Positions 31,891 to 43,839 of a stretch of 64,000 nt of DNA are shown here, piece after piece. This DNA is from Nereocystis luetkeana (taxonomy: Eukaryota > Sar > Phaeophyceae > Laminariales > Laminariaceae). The first letter of the stretch is position 1. Each line of letters begins with the position of its first letter. Where the stretch lies: the NCBI GenBank assembly GCA_031213475.1, contig JARUPZ010000009.1, forward strand, positions 3,187,001 through 3,251,000, written 5' to 3'. The position numbers were made by a program, and so were the translations under genes. Under the pieces are notes generated by a model that was not told the DNA's origin, did not search any database, and was given only the letters and a program-made list of their open reading frames with translations.

Positions 31891-32730
31891 CCACCAATTA
31901 ATAGTGTACCAGGTAGTACCTGGTATAGCTTAAGCCGTATGACAAAACCCCAGCTCGCAAACGGTTTAATATTTGACCCCATTCATCATGTATGAAATGT
32001 TAGATGTTGATCCTTTCAAGTAGGATGCCGTAAAGTTTGTCGAATCTTATCATACTAATGTATGAGATGCTTATTATACGTCGGATCTACTTTTTTCGGT
32101 ATTGTATTCTTATTTTTGATGAGACCCATATTATATAAGCGGCCGCCCTACCCCAGGAGCAGTACGCCATAAATTTAGGTTTTTAGTCATCTGCATGTGG
32201 CATGCATTCCCCAAAACCCCGAAGAGTGGCGGGCACATTTTTGAAGTGAGAACCCGTCATAGAGGACATAGGGACCACACGGAATCAGTCGGAGCGAGGC
32301 CTCCGGTGATCCGTTTAGCACATCAGTTTACTGTTGTTGTCGACAGTATGCGGCAGCTTGATAACAACGCTTTACCTCGAGGTTCGTTTCCTGAAACTCG
32401 CCACCGGGAACTACCGAAACTTTGGTTGGCAGCATGTGAGTCTTCGGGTCTATCGCCGCTTCGCCAAGTTATCCCAAGACCTATCGCCTCTACGCCGATG
32501 CCGGCAGAAACAAACTGCCGTCAATAAAGAGGCTACGTATAGGGAAGACGCGTTCCGTCTTTCGCTTCGGTTGTCGCCAACGTTTTTTTTTGTTTTTTTT
32601 TAGAAACTCCTTGGGTTTATTCTCGCGGTCCGTCGAATAGCGGTAGACCAACCACAACAGAGTTACAAACTGGAAACAAACAAGGGCGGAGAAAAACGCA
32701 TCATAGGAACTTAAATTAAATGTGTGTGTA
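31891..32730. other. No recognisable feature
   Basis: AT-rich sequence without a supported gene. A frame at 32334-32600 contains YRRFAKLSQDLSPL, faintly like the post-RT segment of Gypsy elements, but nothing around it supports that. Confidence 0.35.
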
Positions 32731-32978
32731 CCCCACGGTAGGGGTTGTGCACTTTTTGGGCCAAAGGTTTCGGACCAATTGAGTTCCTTAAGTGAACATC
32801 TACCAGTGAGGATGAAAAAATTACTGGTATATATACCCGTTTTGAGACTAGAGCATGCAGGTTAGGTGCCGGTCGGGGGGCACGAACGATTTTTTTCCAA
32901 GTACTCTATCGGGTGAGATATTGAGTTCCTAATGTTGGGGGGCTCAGGAACTTCTGGTGCACCCCTACTGTGGGATGG
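32731..32978 (+). mobile_element. MITE family L, copy 1 (about 245 bp)
   Basis: Ends CCCCACGGTAGGGGTTGTGC and (right end, other strand) TCCCACAGTAGGGGTGCACC form a TIR. The interior includes GACCAATTGAGTTCCTTAAG, CTACCAGTGAGGAT and GTGCCGGTCGGG. Copies at 47137-47630 (interrupted) and 51326-51563 (inverted). Confidence 0.75.
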
Positions 32979-35900
32979 CGACGGGATTCGTATTACGGCA
33001 TTAGGTTTTCGGAATTCTGTGGTAGACCTCCTGTGGTCAAATCGCGGTTCCTTATTCGTAAATAAATACGAAACTAAACACCGTCATTCGATTCGCGGTG
33101 ATCCGGTCTTCCTCCTTACACTTTCGACTTTTGTCATTCCCCATTCCATCTCTGTTTATCGTACATTTCATTTAACAACGGAACGCGGGAATAATCCCGA
33201 GCAGTGCCCTGTTTTGGGGTTTTCCCATTGTGTACGTACGTTATTTCAAGTTTAGAACCCACTAATAATATCAAGTTTTCTTGGTGGAATTAAAATTTGG
33301 GTTTTCACGGTTTTCTTGGAATGTGCGATTCAAATCGTAGTATTGCTCTATTTCATGAAAACACTTTGTGGTCGGCGATATGATACGCATCCTGTATTAT
33401 ACTGGATATTATTTTCGCTCCTAGGGAACGATTCCACTACAGAGCTCCCGGAGTATGTCCGACGATCGCCGACTGACGTGTGGCGACAATATTCGCCGAC
33501 TATCCAAACGTGTATCTTGATCTTACGTGTGGATTGGAAGGACAATACGTAATACAAAACAGGCCAGAGGGCAGGCCACCCGCAGCTGCCGGTAGCCGCA
33601 ATTGTTGACTTTTTGTGCTTGAAACACAGCCGGATCGACACCTCCGGTTCGCATGCCGGTCCAACGTTTTCCGACACCAGATACAATGGGGACCCCACTG
33701 ATGTGCCGTGCCTTCGACTGCTGGCGTCCCACATGAGTGCAGTGAAACGTTTGTGGAGACTCTATCCCGCTTTGGTGCTGCTGCCGCACAGCGTTCATGG
33801 GACCGCAATGTTTTCATATCACTACGCACAGAACAGCATCAGTGCCGGTACACTGCACAGGCCTGATACCCTTCTGGCGGTACTCTCCTCGAACAAGTAC
33901 TACCGCGCAATAGTTTCCTCTTTTTTGGTAAGATGCACGTGTTTTGCCCTCGTATGGGTCTCCTCCGGTTGCGTGCTTCCCATACATATTTTCTTTTTTT
34001 CCTTTTTTCGTCTTTGCCGTATTTCACGACTTCTCGTCTGGCTTCGAGCTGTTTATTGGGCTGGGATCGCGAGGATAGAGGGTATAGAAGCCGGAATCGG
34101 CGATCACGAACATGTTCTGAGGATATACCAGGCATCGTGGGCGATGGTTTCTTGAACAACAGCGAGAATATTGGTTTGCTTTCCATATTCAGGTTTTGCC
34201 TTGTAGTATAAATCACGTACCTCATCATTCATATTTATATTTTTCCACCCAACAATGTGCACCGCCTATTATTACAATCACACCATCGACACATAAAATA
34301 TCAGTTAGACTCCAATTACGTAATACACGGGACATACTGACAGATTATACCTGAATACTTCACAAGACCACAACCCATTAATGCACCACATCCGTTTTTG
34401 TCGCTCGGCACGCAAACCTGGTGGCTGACATTGTGTACCGCGTCGATATTCACGTGTGTTGTACGCACATTGGTATTCTGCGCATAAAACGCATGCGTCT
34501 CCTGTCGCTGACATTATCCGTGGGAAATATCATGCTGTACACGGTTCTGACACACGGTGTTGCCTGTACAAGCATCATCCCACATAATAATACAAAAGTA
34601 GCAGGCATTTGTAGGTACAGTTTTCAAATATGTCGGATTCTGGTAGGCTGAGGGGCGTATTTCAAGCAACACAGTTAACACCAGTGAGTGTTCGAAAGCA
34701 CAGCCTTCAAGCCCGCCGAAGAGCCTGCTGGTATACGAAGCGCAGTATATAAGGCCTGATCACCGGCATAGGGCTTGGCTCTATATGAGGGTGAAGAGGT
34801 TGGGTCCGAGGCGTACATCAGAAAGCCTCTCTGCATCAGCTGTTCACCATTTTACCCAGAGCCCCGAAATTATGGGGCGGTGGGAGGGGGGGGGGGTGCT
34901 GCCATGTGTTCCCACGTAGTACAACAAACTTGTACATGCTGGCTCTCCTTGTGAACCCACGACGAAGTTCCGGCACATATTACTTTGCGAGACACACGTC
35001 TCATGTCCTTCGTCTTACTCCGGGTGTGGAATTGATCAATTTTCCATCCGACGTCGGCCTTCCCTCTCGACCAATCGCCTCGCGCACAAGGTGCACGCGC
35101 CTTGAAGGACGAGGGCGTACGCTTTGAATTCAAGCCCCGGTCTTTCGACCACACCGCTGTCATTTGTTTTTAAAACCCTTGATCACTTACCCACGCCCTC
35201 TTCTGCCCGACGGTGAAAGGGGCGCGCGCTTTGCGTTTGGCGACCGGGTGTGTGATAGCATTGCCACCATACTGGCGGCAGTTCCACCACCGCTTCCCAG
35301 CAAATAACGCTGGCCCCGAACCTCGCTCCGTGCACCTAGTACCACGCTGCTCGTTTGCGTCCGGGCCGTTGCATTTTCGGGTCGATATCAAACCTCCGTG
35401 TGGTCACCATAATATTAGCACTGTGTCACGGCGTGTGCGGCACTGGATTTGCCGGATGTTCGTACCAGACATGATTTTATGTTTTGCTCTTCCTATGACA
35501 ATCGAATACAAAGTTAGAGCGAATTTCGCACCGGTGTATTTCTAGCTCGCACTGGGTGGTAGTGGCAGTCCGCAGGATATACCATACTGATGATATTAAT
35601 ATGTTCGTGCATCTTACGTAGTGGGTTACGATAGTCTATCTATCTCTTTTTGTTTACCCTTGCGTCAGCTGCTAGAAGGTGAACGTACCCCGCGAGCGTA
35701 CGAACTGTCACCAGCCACGCTTTGCTCCCGGGTGGTGCACACCCAACAATATCTCAGGCATGTCACTGTAACAGCCCTCTGTCCCACGCTGACAACAATC
35801 ACACCAATCAAGACGAGTAATCCCATGGCCAATAGGTAAATCCAACGAATACAGCTGGAGAACGTGAACGGCTTTCCACAGACGGCGGGTCCTCAGTGAA

Positions 35901-38900
35901 CTAGGTTCTCCGTCTTTTTCGAAAATGTTTCTCTGTTGGCCAGTGTTACCTCCAACTGGTGCTACGGCAAGGGGGGTGGCATTCACCTTGATAGTGCTGC
36001 GGTCTTGATTTGCGGGCGAACCACTCACATGCGGAGCCGTTCGTTCCCGCAACAAGACTACAGTTCTGAAGCGGTTGAATCCGATAGTTCCAATCGATCT
36101 CGGCCGCTCGGGCGAACGACTTACTCCACAATGTTTCGCTGCTGTATTCAGGTCTGAAGATATTTGTTTTTAGCGCTTATCATCGCCGTTTAGTGTTGTT
36201 TCGTTGCTCTTCGACATCACACGATTTCTCTTGTTTCATTTTTGGAGTGAGATCCTGAGCACACCCGCCTGTGTGGCGCTAACCCATTGAAGAAATGGCG
36301 TTAGCCCTACCCCCCGCCCTCCCTACCGTACACCACTCCTATATCACAACGCGGGCCCAACATTTGACGAAACCGACCCTTGTCACTCGCGGAATTCCGG
36401 ACCTTTCTGTGCTAACACGTTCCCTCTCCATGCGTGTTCGTTTTGTTCGTTTGTTTCTTCGACCCTCCGTCCTGTCTTTCCGTCGACCTTTTGTTCCCTC
36501 TTTGGTGTTTCGCATGCCCTCGTTGTTCCTTTGTCCGTTCCTTTGTAACCATTCTTGCTTGCATCTTCGCTCTTTCGTCCCTTTGCTTCTTCGGTTATTC
36601 CATTTTTGTCGTGTTGCTATCCGCCTTGCGGTCACCCAACTCGAACCTTCTCAACGAATATGTGTGATCAACGTCGGGGGGGCACCACCAGGCTGTTTTC
36701 ACGATAGGGCTGTCGATGTTCGTGGTCTACTTCGCGTACTACGGGCTGTTGCCGCTGTTGTTCACCACCTCGTTTTCAGTCTTATTGTCCCTCTCCATTG
36801 GAATCTTGAAGATGTATCTTGAAGAATTTTCCCCAAAGAAAGCGGCAACAGTTGGCGATGACGTGGACCCCGCTCCCCTAGGGACTGCACTACTCCCCGA
36901 GGACTAGCTCGTGAAACCGGACCCGCGCGGAAGCCAAGCTTCGAAAGGGAAAGACACACAAGATGTACGAGGTTTGTCGGGCATCATCTGAACGGCGCAG
37001 ACGCGCGAGAGTCCTGTTCACAATGCTACTGGAGCCTCGGAATGAGGGGTGGATTATTATCGCAGTCGTTAATTTCTCAGCCCCTCAGCGTGACTCGGCC
37101 CAGGGACCCCCCGAGATATTTTGTAGTTTTCCTGCACAGGTCTGTATTTTTAGTGTCGTGTCATGTACCGCCATGGGGGTAAAAGAGATAAGTTGGTGCT
37201 CTAGTGTTTCAAGTTCAAGTTTGAGTGGGTACCTGGGCTCCTCGACTCTGTGGCCTGAACGGGGGTAAAGCCCCTTCCCACCGAAACGGTACACAGTTGG
37301 ATTCTTCATGAGGAGGTGGTGGTAAGGTGGGCAGGTGGTACTGTGTTGATGCTCGTGGTTGCTGTATTTCAAAAAGTTTTGTCCCGGATAGCACGGAAAT
37401 TGAGAGGCACGCGAACAGCCCTCAGTCTCGTCTTCATCGGTGCGCGTTTGAACGGGTTACAGCGTAGGCTGAGTAGTACCTGGTACACGGAGATTGTTGT
37501 ATACCTGGTTGACATTGTTGACGATGGTACATGGAGATTGTTGATTTGCCCAGTCGGCGCTCGCATGTAACAGCAGGGCGGGCAACAAAAGGGGTAGGGC
37601 GTTTCACCTACGGCATCCCGGAAATGTCGGGTTCCTAACCCTATGGCGTGCTAACGACGATCGTGTGTTCCAATGATACTTGTGGTGCACGCAGAAGTCG
37701 TTGAGGATGTTTATGGGGGTGCCCGTTTATTCGTGTCTTCCGAAGCAGTTGTCGGGTGAGACGTAGCGCGCCAGCGAGCTTGAGCCTCATAACAGTTCGA
37801 GGTGCCACCTTTACAAGGCAAGTGCGCGTCGCGCATCTCCAAAGCCATGGCGTTTGTTCGTTGTGGGTGACAAAAGGAGGGGGGACAAACTGCACACGCT
37901 TGCAAACGAACACCTGGTACCTTCTGGAAAGAGCTTGTCCGACGGTATTTCTTGTTGCTTTTATGCTGAATATGTTCTGACATGTTTGAGCTGCTCAAGT
38001 GAGCACAACTCCGGGTTAGTGGGATACTTTCGCTCGTAGTCTGTCCGTGTTAGCTCTAGGGCATGCGAGGCATCGTCAGGTTGCGCGAACAATATGGTTG
38101 GAAGCAAAAACATGAATGATGTTATCGAGCTCCTCGTTCGACGAGCCCAGAAAACAAGGTACCACTCTAGAAGGGGTAAAACCCAAAAGCGACATTTCGC
38201 CTCTTTTTGACATCCCTCGTTGGCGCGGTCGTGTTCCGGTCGCCACCCGATCCACTCACCTGGAACCTCAACCTTGCGTCATATTCTACACGCCATTTCG
38301 TGCTGAGCTTAGTTGAGCGAACATGATCGCCTTTGGCGGCGCATCTGACGGCCGGTACCACCTAAACCCCAGCTCAGCATCCTCAATATATATATATGGT
38401 TGATAAGTAGGGTGATACTCTTTGCTGCAACGATTATCGGAGGTTGCGATGAGTTCCAAGGAATCAACGATGTTGATTGGTGCGATGAATATATGTCTGG
38501 TTGCCGTAGATGTTGACGTACGCCGAGACTCGTAGCGGCAGTTGTTTGGTGAAGGGAAAACGCGCAACACAAGTCCTGCGATTCCAGTACCACTTGTAGC
38601 CATAATTATTGTGACTGGGGGGAGCTCCTTAAATACAACAACTATCGCTGGGGATAACATTGCGTTTTGCGACAATGTTTTACGGTGCGCCAACCTCGTG
38701 AGGTTGTTCATCGGACTGTCTTTTCTTCACGTATTCAGATTTCATCACGTTAATAGGAACACATTTTTTCATATATACGGGTAGTTGCTTCCCTACGGCA
38801 GAATGCGCTTGATGAAGCATTCCATGCCGTGCATACGATACGGTATAGGTTAGGTGGACGAGGTGGTTAGGGAACTGTCTGGGAATTTTGTGTAGACAGC

Positions 38901-39170
38901 CGGAATTATTCGCTATTCCGTCTTTCTTACACATCAGGCGGAGGTCCCCTACTATCTGCAGTACCTAAGACTCTCCTACGCCAGATTCACAAAGTGATCT
39001 GTGTTGGCCCACACTACAAAGGAGAAATGTACGTTTGGAAGAGTATCCTGACAACGCAACGGTGCTGACCATCGCTCTATAGTTTTCATCCCTCGGGGGG
39101 GGGGGGGGGTTCAGGGACTTGTTGATACTACTCGAATGCGGTCGGAAATAGGAAACGGCAGAATGGAAAC
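32979..39170. other. Gene-poor stretch, nothing confidently identified
   Basis: I find no coding block with recognisable similarity, no RNA gene and no repeat matched elsewhere in the window in these 6.2 kb. Frames up to about 180 codons occur (e.g. 33613-34155) with no protein-like features I can name. A run of about 15 G lies near 39097-39111. It may be intergenic host sequence or introns of a gene whose exons I cannot see. Confidence 0.4.
36674..36907 (+). CDS. Possible small hydrophobic reading frame, very uncertain
   Basis: The frame after a stop at 36665 reads GGHHQAVFTIGLSMFVVYF followed by a second hydrophobic run (LLPLLFTTSFSVLLSLSIGI), then a charged end KKAATVGDDVDPAP and a stop at 36905. 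The first Met is at 36716. About 30 hydrophobic residues and then an acidic tail look like the end of a membrane protein, so an exon or chance frame are both possible. No similarity is recognised, and overlapping frames are open too. Confidence 0.15.
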   Translation, partial: SGGHHQAVFTIGLSMFVVYFAYYGLLPLLFTTSFSVLLSLSIGILKMYLEEFSPKKAATVGDDVDPAPLGTALLPED

Positions 39171-39279
39171 TATTTCGGGGGACCATAGTTAATAGGACCT
39201 AATAATGTTGGTAGAAATGCTTAAATATAAAGGTTTTTATGCATACCACAGGTACTATAAACTAAGGTCCCCCGTAATA
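39171..39279. mobile_element. MITE family K, copy 2
   Basis: TATTTCGGGGGACCATAG and CTAAGGTCCCCCGTAATA ends, with the same internal order as copy 1 (GTTGGTAGAAATGCTTAAAT; TTTTTATGCATACCA). Confidence 0.75.
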
Positions 39280-39523
39280 GGATATATAATGTATCTGGCC
39301 CCTTGTATGTCGCGAACGCAAAACCCATGCCGAGAGCCCCTTGTCTGCTCTCACCAACAGCAGACCGACACTGACATCGTCGGACCGAAATTGACAAATG
39401 CCACTTTTCGGGTGAGCCTTCATGCACAAAGTGGCCGTAAAGGCACCCCTCGTTGACACATTAGGTGTGCCGAGGTAAGAGGAGGTGGATACGTTGTGGG
39501 GTTTGCTACATCGACCTATGGAG

Positions 39524-39746
39524 TCATTCTACAATGGAGGTTCCTCACTTTGGGAGTTCCATACTTCTTCAGAAAAATACTTTTGCAAAAATCAAATTGC
39601 ATCCCGATAAATAATCCCATGGCCCAAGTATACAAAAACGCTAATTTTTTAAACAAGAATGGCATTTCGGCGAGTTTGGATTAATTAAGGAGGCCCGTCA
39701 TCCAGAAATATTTTTGCGAAACTGTACTACCTCTATCGTTGAATGA
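39524..39746 (+). mobile_element. MITE family J, copy 2
   Basis: Ends CATTCTACAATGGAGG and CCTCTATCGTTGAATG are inverted. The interior holds AATCAAATTGCATCCCGATA and ATCCCATGGCCCAAGTATAC, shared with copies 3 and 4. Confidence 0.7.
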
Positions 39747-39881
39747 GTCTATGCTGAGGTCTGACTGTTGCACTCTCACGTTAAACAATGAGGGCGGAAG
39801 GGGGGTCCCAGCAAACTTGATGTACCATGTTTCGAGCGGGAGTACCATGCAGTGATATACGTCGCGTTTGACCTTGGGGTT

Positions 39882-40143
39882 TGTTGATTGATCTCTAAAG
39901 GTATAGACGCAGCTGGCACGGGAACGCGTGGTTGCTCCAGACAATATCACGGAACTCATCTTATATTATACATCCGAGCTGTCGAGCTGACTCGTCTCAT
40001 ATGGAGCTACATCTAACGAGTGGTATTGGTGGGGTACACGTTACCCCGACATCCCAATACCCTACCACCAGAATCCCTGTTCAGCATGGAACTCCTCAAT
40101 CTACGATGGATCTTACTGATCGTGTTCTTGAGCACAGTCAACA
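39882..40143 (-). repeat. LTR (3' LTR in element sense)
   Basis: 262 bp, TG...CA ends with TGTTGA/TCAACA inverted termini. It differs from the other LTR by two transitions. Confidence 0.93.
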
Positions 40144-40155
40144 TCCCCCCTGCTC
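40144..40155 (-). other. Polypurine tract of the LTR element
   Basis: On the minus strand this reads GAGCAGGGGGGA immediately before the LTR, the expected plus-strand primer site. It is the main evidence for the element's direction. Confidence 0.7.
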
Positions 40156-41734
40156 ACTATACACGACCATACTCCAATATCCCCCCAGGTCGGTAACACT
40201 GTACACGACCCTACCAATGTCCCCCCTGTTCCGGTGCATGACAAGGCACGAAATAGCAGGGCTGATATATCGCAATATCCAATTCACCTCATACCAAACT
40301 CAGAAACTCAAAAATCAAATCTGCAACTCAAAAATCAAATCCTCGAATCAACACTCAAATCCTTAAACCAGTATTCAAATGCTCAAATCCATAGCCTCTC
40401 TCTGTTGCAAACATATAAAGATACCGAAATCCAATGCCAGGTAAAACGGCATTCTTCTCGGATTCAGCCAGGTAAAACGGCATTTTCCGCGGAATTGATT
40501 CAAATAGATCAGTGTCTCTTCAGTCCTACCGACCTCTCTCAATTTCCGAATACTATGCAGAATTTCCCTCGTCGGAAAAAAAAATCATGCGGACCGCACA
40601 CGCCCCCAGGCGCTTCCTAGTCTCACTTCAGCCTTGTCAAAAACCTAAATCACACGTATCATCTGAAAATACCACAGGAGTGGTCATGCCAATCGAAATA
40701 AAATCAAGTCAAGAAACTTAATGCCAGAGATCGCGAGGAACCCCGTTCCTCCAGACAAGAGTCTCCCCTTATCCCCTACTCCCGCCATAGATACACAGAT
40801 CGCGACGGTAATGCGAGATAGCACATAGGTTTCCCCACTAGAAAAATATTTGACGTTGCGACCACTCGGAAAATACCAAAAACTCTCGTGGAATCCAAAT
40901 CGACCGGAAACACAATTCAAAAACAAAAAACAATGAAATCATTCATTCAGATTCACAGGCAATCACATTTCATTAGAAACCACCCCGATACCCCAGACAC
41001 TACTGCTGTTGCCTCCGCCGCGGCTGCCTCTCCGTCCGGTCTCGTGGCGTCGCCGCAGCTCGGGTCATCCAGCTTATCCTCCTGGGTGAATCAAACGTCG
41101 CCTCCGCAGTAATGACCCGACACACACAAGGGATGGGGCGTGCAATCGAGCGATTAGGTCTGCATTGGGTGTATTGCTCTTCCCATGTGTTAACAGCTTT
41201 CCAACTCCTCTTTACCACTAAAGTTTCAAATGCGACTGTAAATAAACAGATGCTTGTCAACGAGAATATCTGGTCCCACATCAAATCCATGCATTCCTCG
41301 ACCACTACATAAACCCGGATGTTTCTCTTTCCATTCTACTTCTGCTGCTGTACTCTTATTGAATATTACCCCGTTCGCATACGAGCATCTCGCCTTTTGG
41401 TACGTATCAAGTAACATGGGTGGTCCTACACATCAACTCAAAAACTTAAAAACGAGATGTCCGCGTATGAAGATCTAAATATGTGGAATGCCGCAAACTA
41501 ACGGAGTCTCAACTAACGTGTTGCTGTACGTAGTTGGGCTCAAGGGTTCAACACATACATAGATGCTCAGACAAAACTGTAACCTGCATCTCATGCCCAT
41601 ATTTGCCCAACTAGGTAACAGTGATCTCCGGGGCCCTCCCCTCGGCAAACGCTACTGGTGTCTGGAGGCACACTATCATAATCATTCGTATTGTCTCCAG
41701 CGCGCACGCTCGAAAAGCACAAATTACGAAATTC

Positions 41735-41808
41735 GGCGAGATTCGAACCCCCGACCCACCCTTGGGAATTATACAGCACTACCTGCTAGACCACTCATTC
41801 CGCGTAAC
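41735..41808 (-). mobile_element. tRNA-like sequence, probable head of a second SINE family
   Basis: On the minus strand an A box (TGGTCTAGCAGG, about 41793-41782) and a B box (GGTTCGAATCTC, about 41749-41738) lie at tRNA spacing. The acceptor arms do not pair properly, so it is not a working tRNA gene. A SINE body probably follows down to about 41600. It sits inside the LTR element, with no second copy in the window. Confidence 0.6.
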
Positions 41809-42899
41809 TTAGAAGGAATGGACCACTGAGCTACTCAGTCACTGCTAGATGGGGGGGAAAAGGGTTGGATAGGGAAGAGCTGAAAGGCATACGTTTTTAC
41901 CCCATATAAAATGAACGCCATGCATCGGTCGCAGGCATACAGCAGTATGAATATCATAACGAAATTCTTCATTGTTCATTCTTCAATAGTTGCATAAAAT
42001 ACAGACAGATGCTTGTACCAGATACAACTTGACATTGTGGTGATCCGCAGGTCGAGCAACGCGATGGGCATGATAGCCCTGTGCTGGGCACACAACTCAA
42101 TAAAAAAAACATCCAGCATCAGCGCGTATCGGCTTCCATGCCCGGTACATCAATGCAACTTAACTCGGCGCCAACTTTGTGCACTTGTCTTCGATACTTC
42201 ATTCTCCGCCGAATTCTCAGCCACAACTCGAATTTTACGCTTTCGCATATACTTTACTTTCATCTCGTACTCGCACTCGCATCGATGCCCAACCAGAGCC
42301 CTCGACCAGTCAAGTATAAAACAGACAGACGTCATTGTCCTGCAATCGTCTACATAATAACTTCAGTGAGGGAAGCTATATACAAACACGTCCGTGCATT
42401 TTATTCTAATTCCAACATTCTCAATTAATTCTCAATCGCAATGTTCGGATATTATCTGCCACTCTTAAATCGATATAAAATCAATCTAAAAACGGAAATT
42501 ACCGACAGCAAACAATCAACAAAGTCAAACGTGCCTGTTGCGGACGTAAGTCCTTGCTGGTGGCTCCTCGGTCTCTTCTCTTTCACCCTCTCTCGCTTGG
42601 GGCAGTGCATCCTGTCGCGCCCGTGCGCTGATCCCGAACAGCAGATGCAAATTCCCCCCCCTGCGCCCATCCTCACTCTCCTTCATCTCCTTCCTCGGGG
42701 GCAACGTCCCCCCTCCATCAACCACCTGCGGGCGCTGTGTTTCAGCAGTCCAGGAAAACGATTTTGCCCAAAACACTTTCAGCTTCCACCCGCGGTCTCC
42801 ACCTTCCACCCTGCTCCTCCCGGCGATACACATACTCGTCCTTCACCCTCTCATATATCCTTACTAATTTCTACTTCTATTTCGCCAGCGCGAAACGAA

Positions 42900-43420
42900 C
42901 CCACAGATAGATTCAGGCAGATACCTGGCTCTCCTGGGGTGTTGCAGCATCGACGGTAACGCGGCGGTCGAGACGACGGCGGCGGCAGCGGCGGTAGCGA
43001 AGACGGCGGTTGCGGCGGCGGTGGTGACGGCGGCGGCGATGACGGTGGTTGCTGCGTGCGCTTCATCGTCGCAACAGGCGCAGCAGTTCTCTGACTGCTG
43101 CTGTTGCGACGGTGCTACTGGAGGTGCTGTTGCCCCTGCAACTGCTGCTCTCCAGAGCCTTCGCCACCAGTGCCAAGCGAATCTACCAGGTCCGGCTCAA
43201 ACTTGGCCCTGCTGGGATCGCTGCTGCTTCTGGTGCGGCATCTTCTTCTTCTTCTCCTACGTCCTTTCCACCAGGACCTCGATCCTCTCCGGGATCATCC
43301 GCAGCAGCAGCTTCTCTACATGCATATACATGTATATTCTACTAATTTTCCACGTTGGCTTCCAGACTAGACACGCCATCTAAACCAGACATGTCGGAAG
43401 GTTTCCACCTCTCTAGGTTG
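42900..43420 (-). pseudogene. Broken gag-like frame of the LTR element
   Basis: Just inside the upstream LTR, the minus strand opens MSGLDGVSSLEANVEN, then a stop, then KLLLRMIPERIEVLVERT, followed by further stops and a long Ala/Pro-rich part from a CCG/GGC-rich DNA tract (42960-43050). The position and helical N-terminus suggest gag; no zinc knuckle is visible. Identification is by location and pattern only. Confidence 0.35.
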
Positions 43421-43467
43421 GCCTCGGCTACGCTTGCCAATAGAAGATCACCGGTTCTTCACTAGTG

Positions 43468-43729
43468 TGTTGATTGATCTCTAAAGGTATAGACGCAGCT
43501 GGCACGGGAACGCGTGGTTGCTCCAGACAATATCACGGAACTCATCTTATATTATACATCCGAGCTGTCGAGCTGACTCGCCTCATATGGAGCTACATCT
43601 AACGAGTGGTATTGGTGGGGTACACGTTACCCCGACATCCCAATACCCTACCACCAGAACCCCTGTTCAGCATGGAACTCCTCAATCTACGATGGATCTT
43701 ACTGATCGTGTTCTTGAGCACAGTCAACA
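43468..43729 (-). repeat. LTR (5' LTR in element sense)
   Basis: Second 262-bp LTR, followed on the plus strand by the target duplication GGGTT. Confidence 0.93.
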
Positions 43730-43839
43730 GGGTTTTATCGGAACGCCTCGGGGTTCTGTATTTCCTGCGCGAGCCGTCCCGGCCGACCTTGTCTTCGCAA
43801 GGATATTCATGTGGGTAAGAGAGTCGATGATCACCCCGA

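Larger units (their letters stand above)
39882..43729 (-). mobile_element. LTR retrotransposon, non-autonomous, young (3.85 kb)
   Basis: Two 262-bp direct repeats (39882-40143 and 43468-43729) begin TGTTGATTG and end CAGTCAACA (TG...CA) and differ at two positions. They are flanked by a 5-bp target duplication GGGTT (39877-39881, 43730-43734). A polypurine tract AGGGGGGA on the minus strand directly borders the left LTR, so the sense strand is minus. A TATA-like TATAATATAAG lies in the LTR on that strand. The 3.3-kb interior has no reverse transcriptase, integrase or protease. Only a broken gag-like frame is seen near 43420-42900. This fits a large non-autonomous derivative. No clear primer-binding site was found. 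Confidence 0.9.

Noticed and set aside
32334..32600. Gypsy-type RT connection suggested by YRRFAKLSQDLSPL
   Set aside because: No catalytic RT block, RNase H or LTR nearby; a short resemblance only.
33613..34155. 180-codon plus-strand frame
   Set aside because: No domain, no conservation evidence and overlapping frames on the other strand of similar length.
42441..42959. 172-codon plus-strand frame in the LTR element
   Set aside because: It is antisense to the inferred element direction, Pro/Ser-rich from pyrimidine-rich DNA, and shows no domain.
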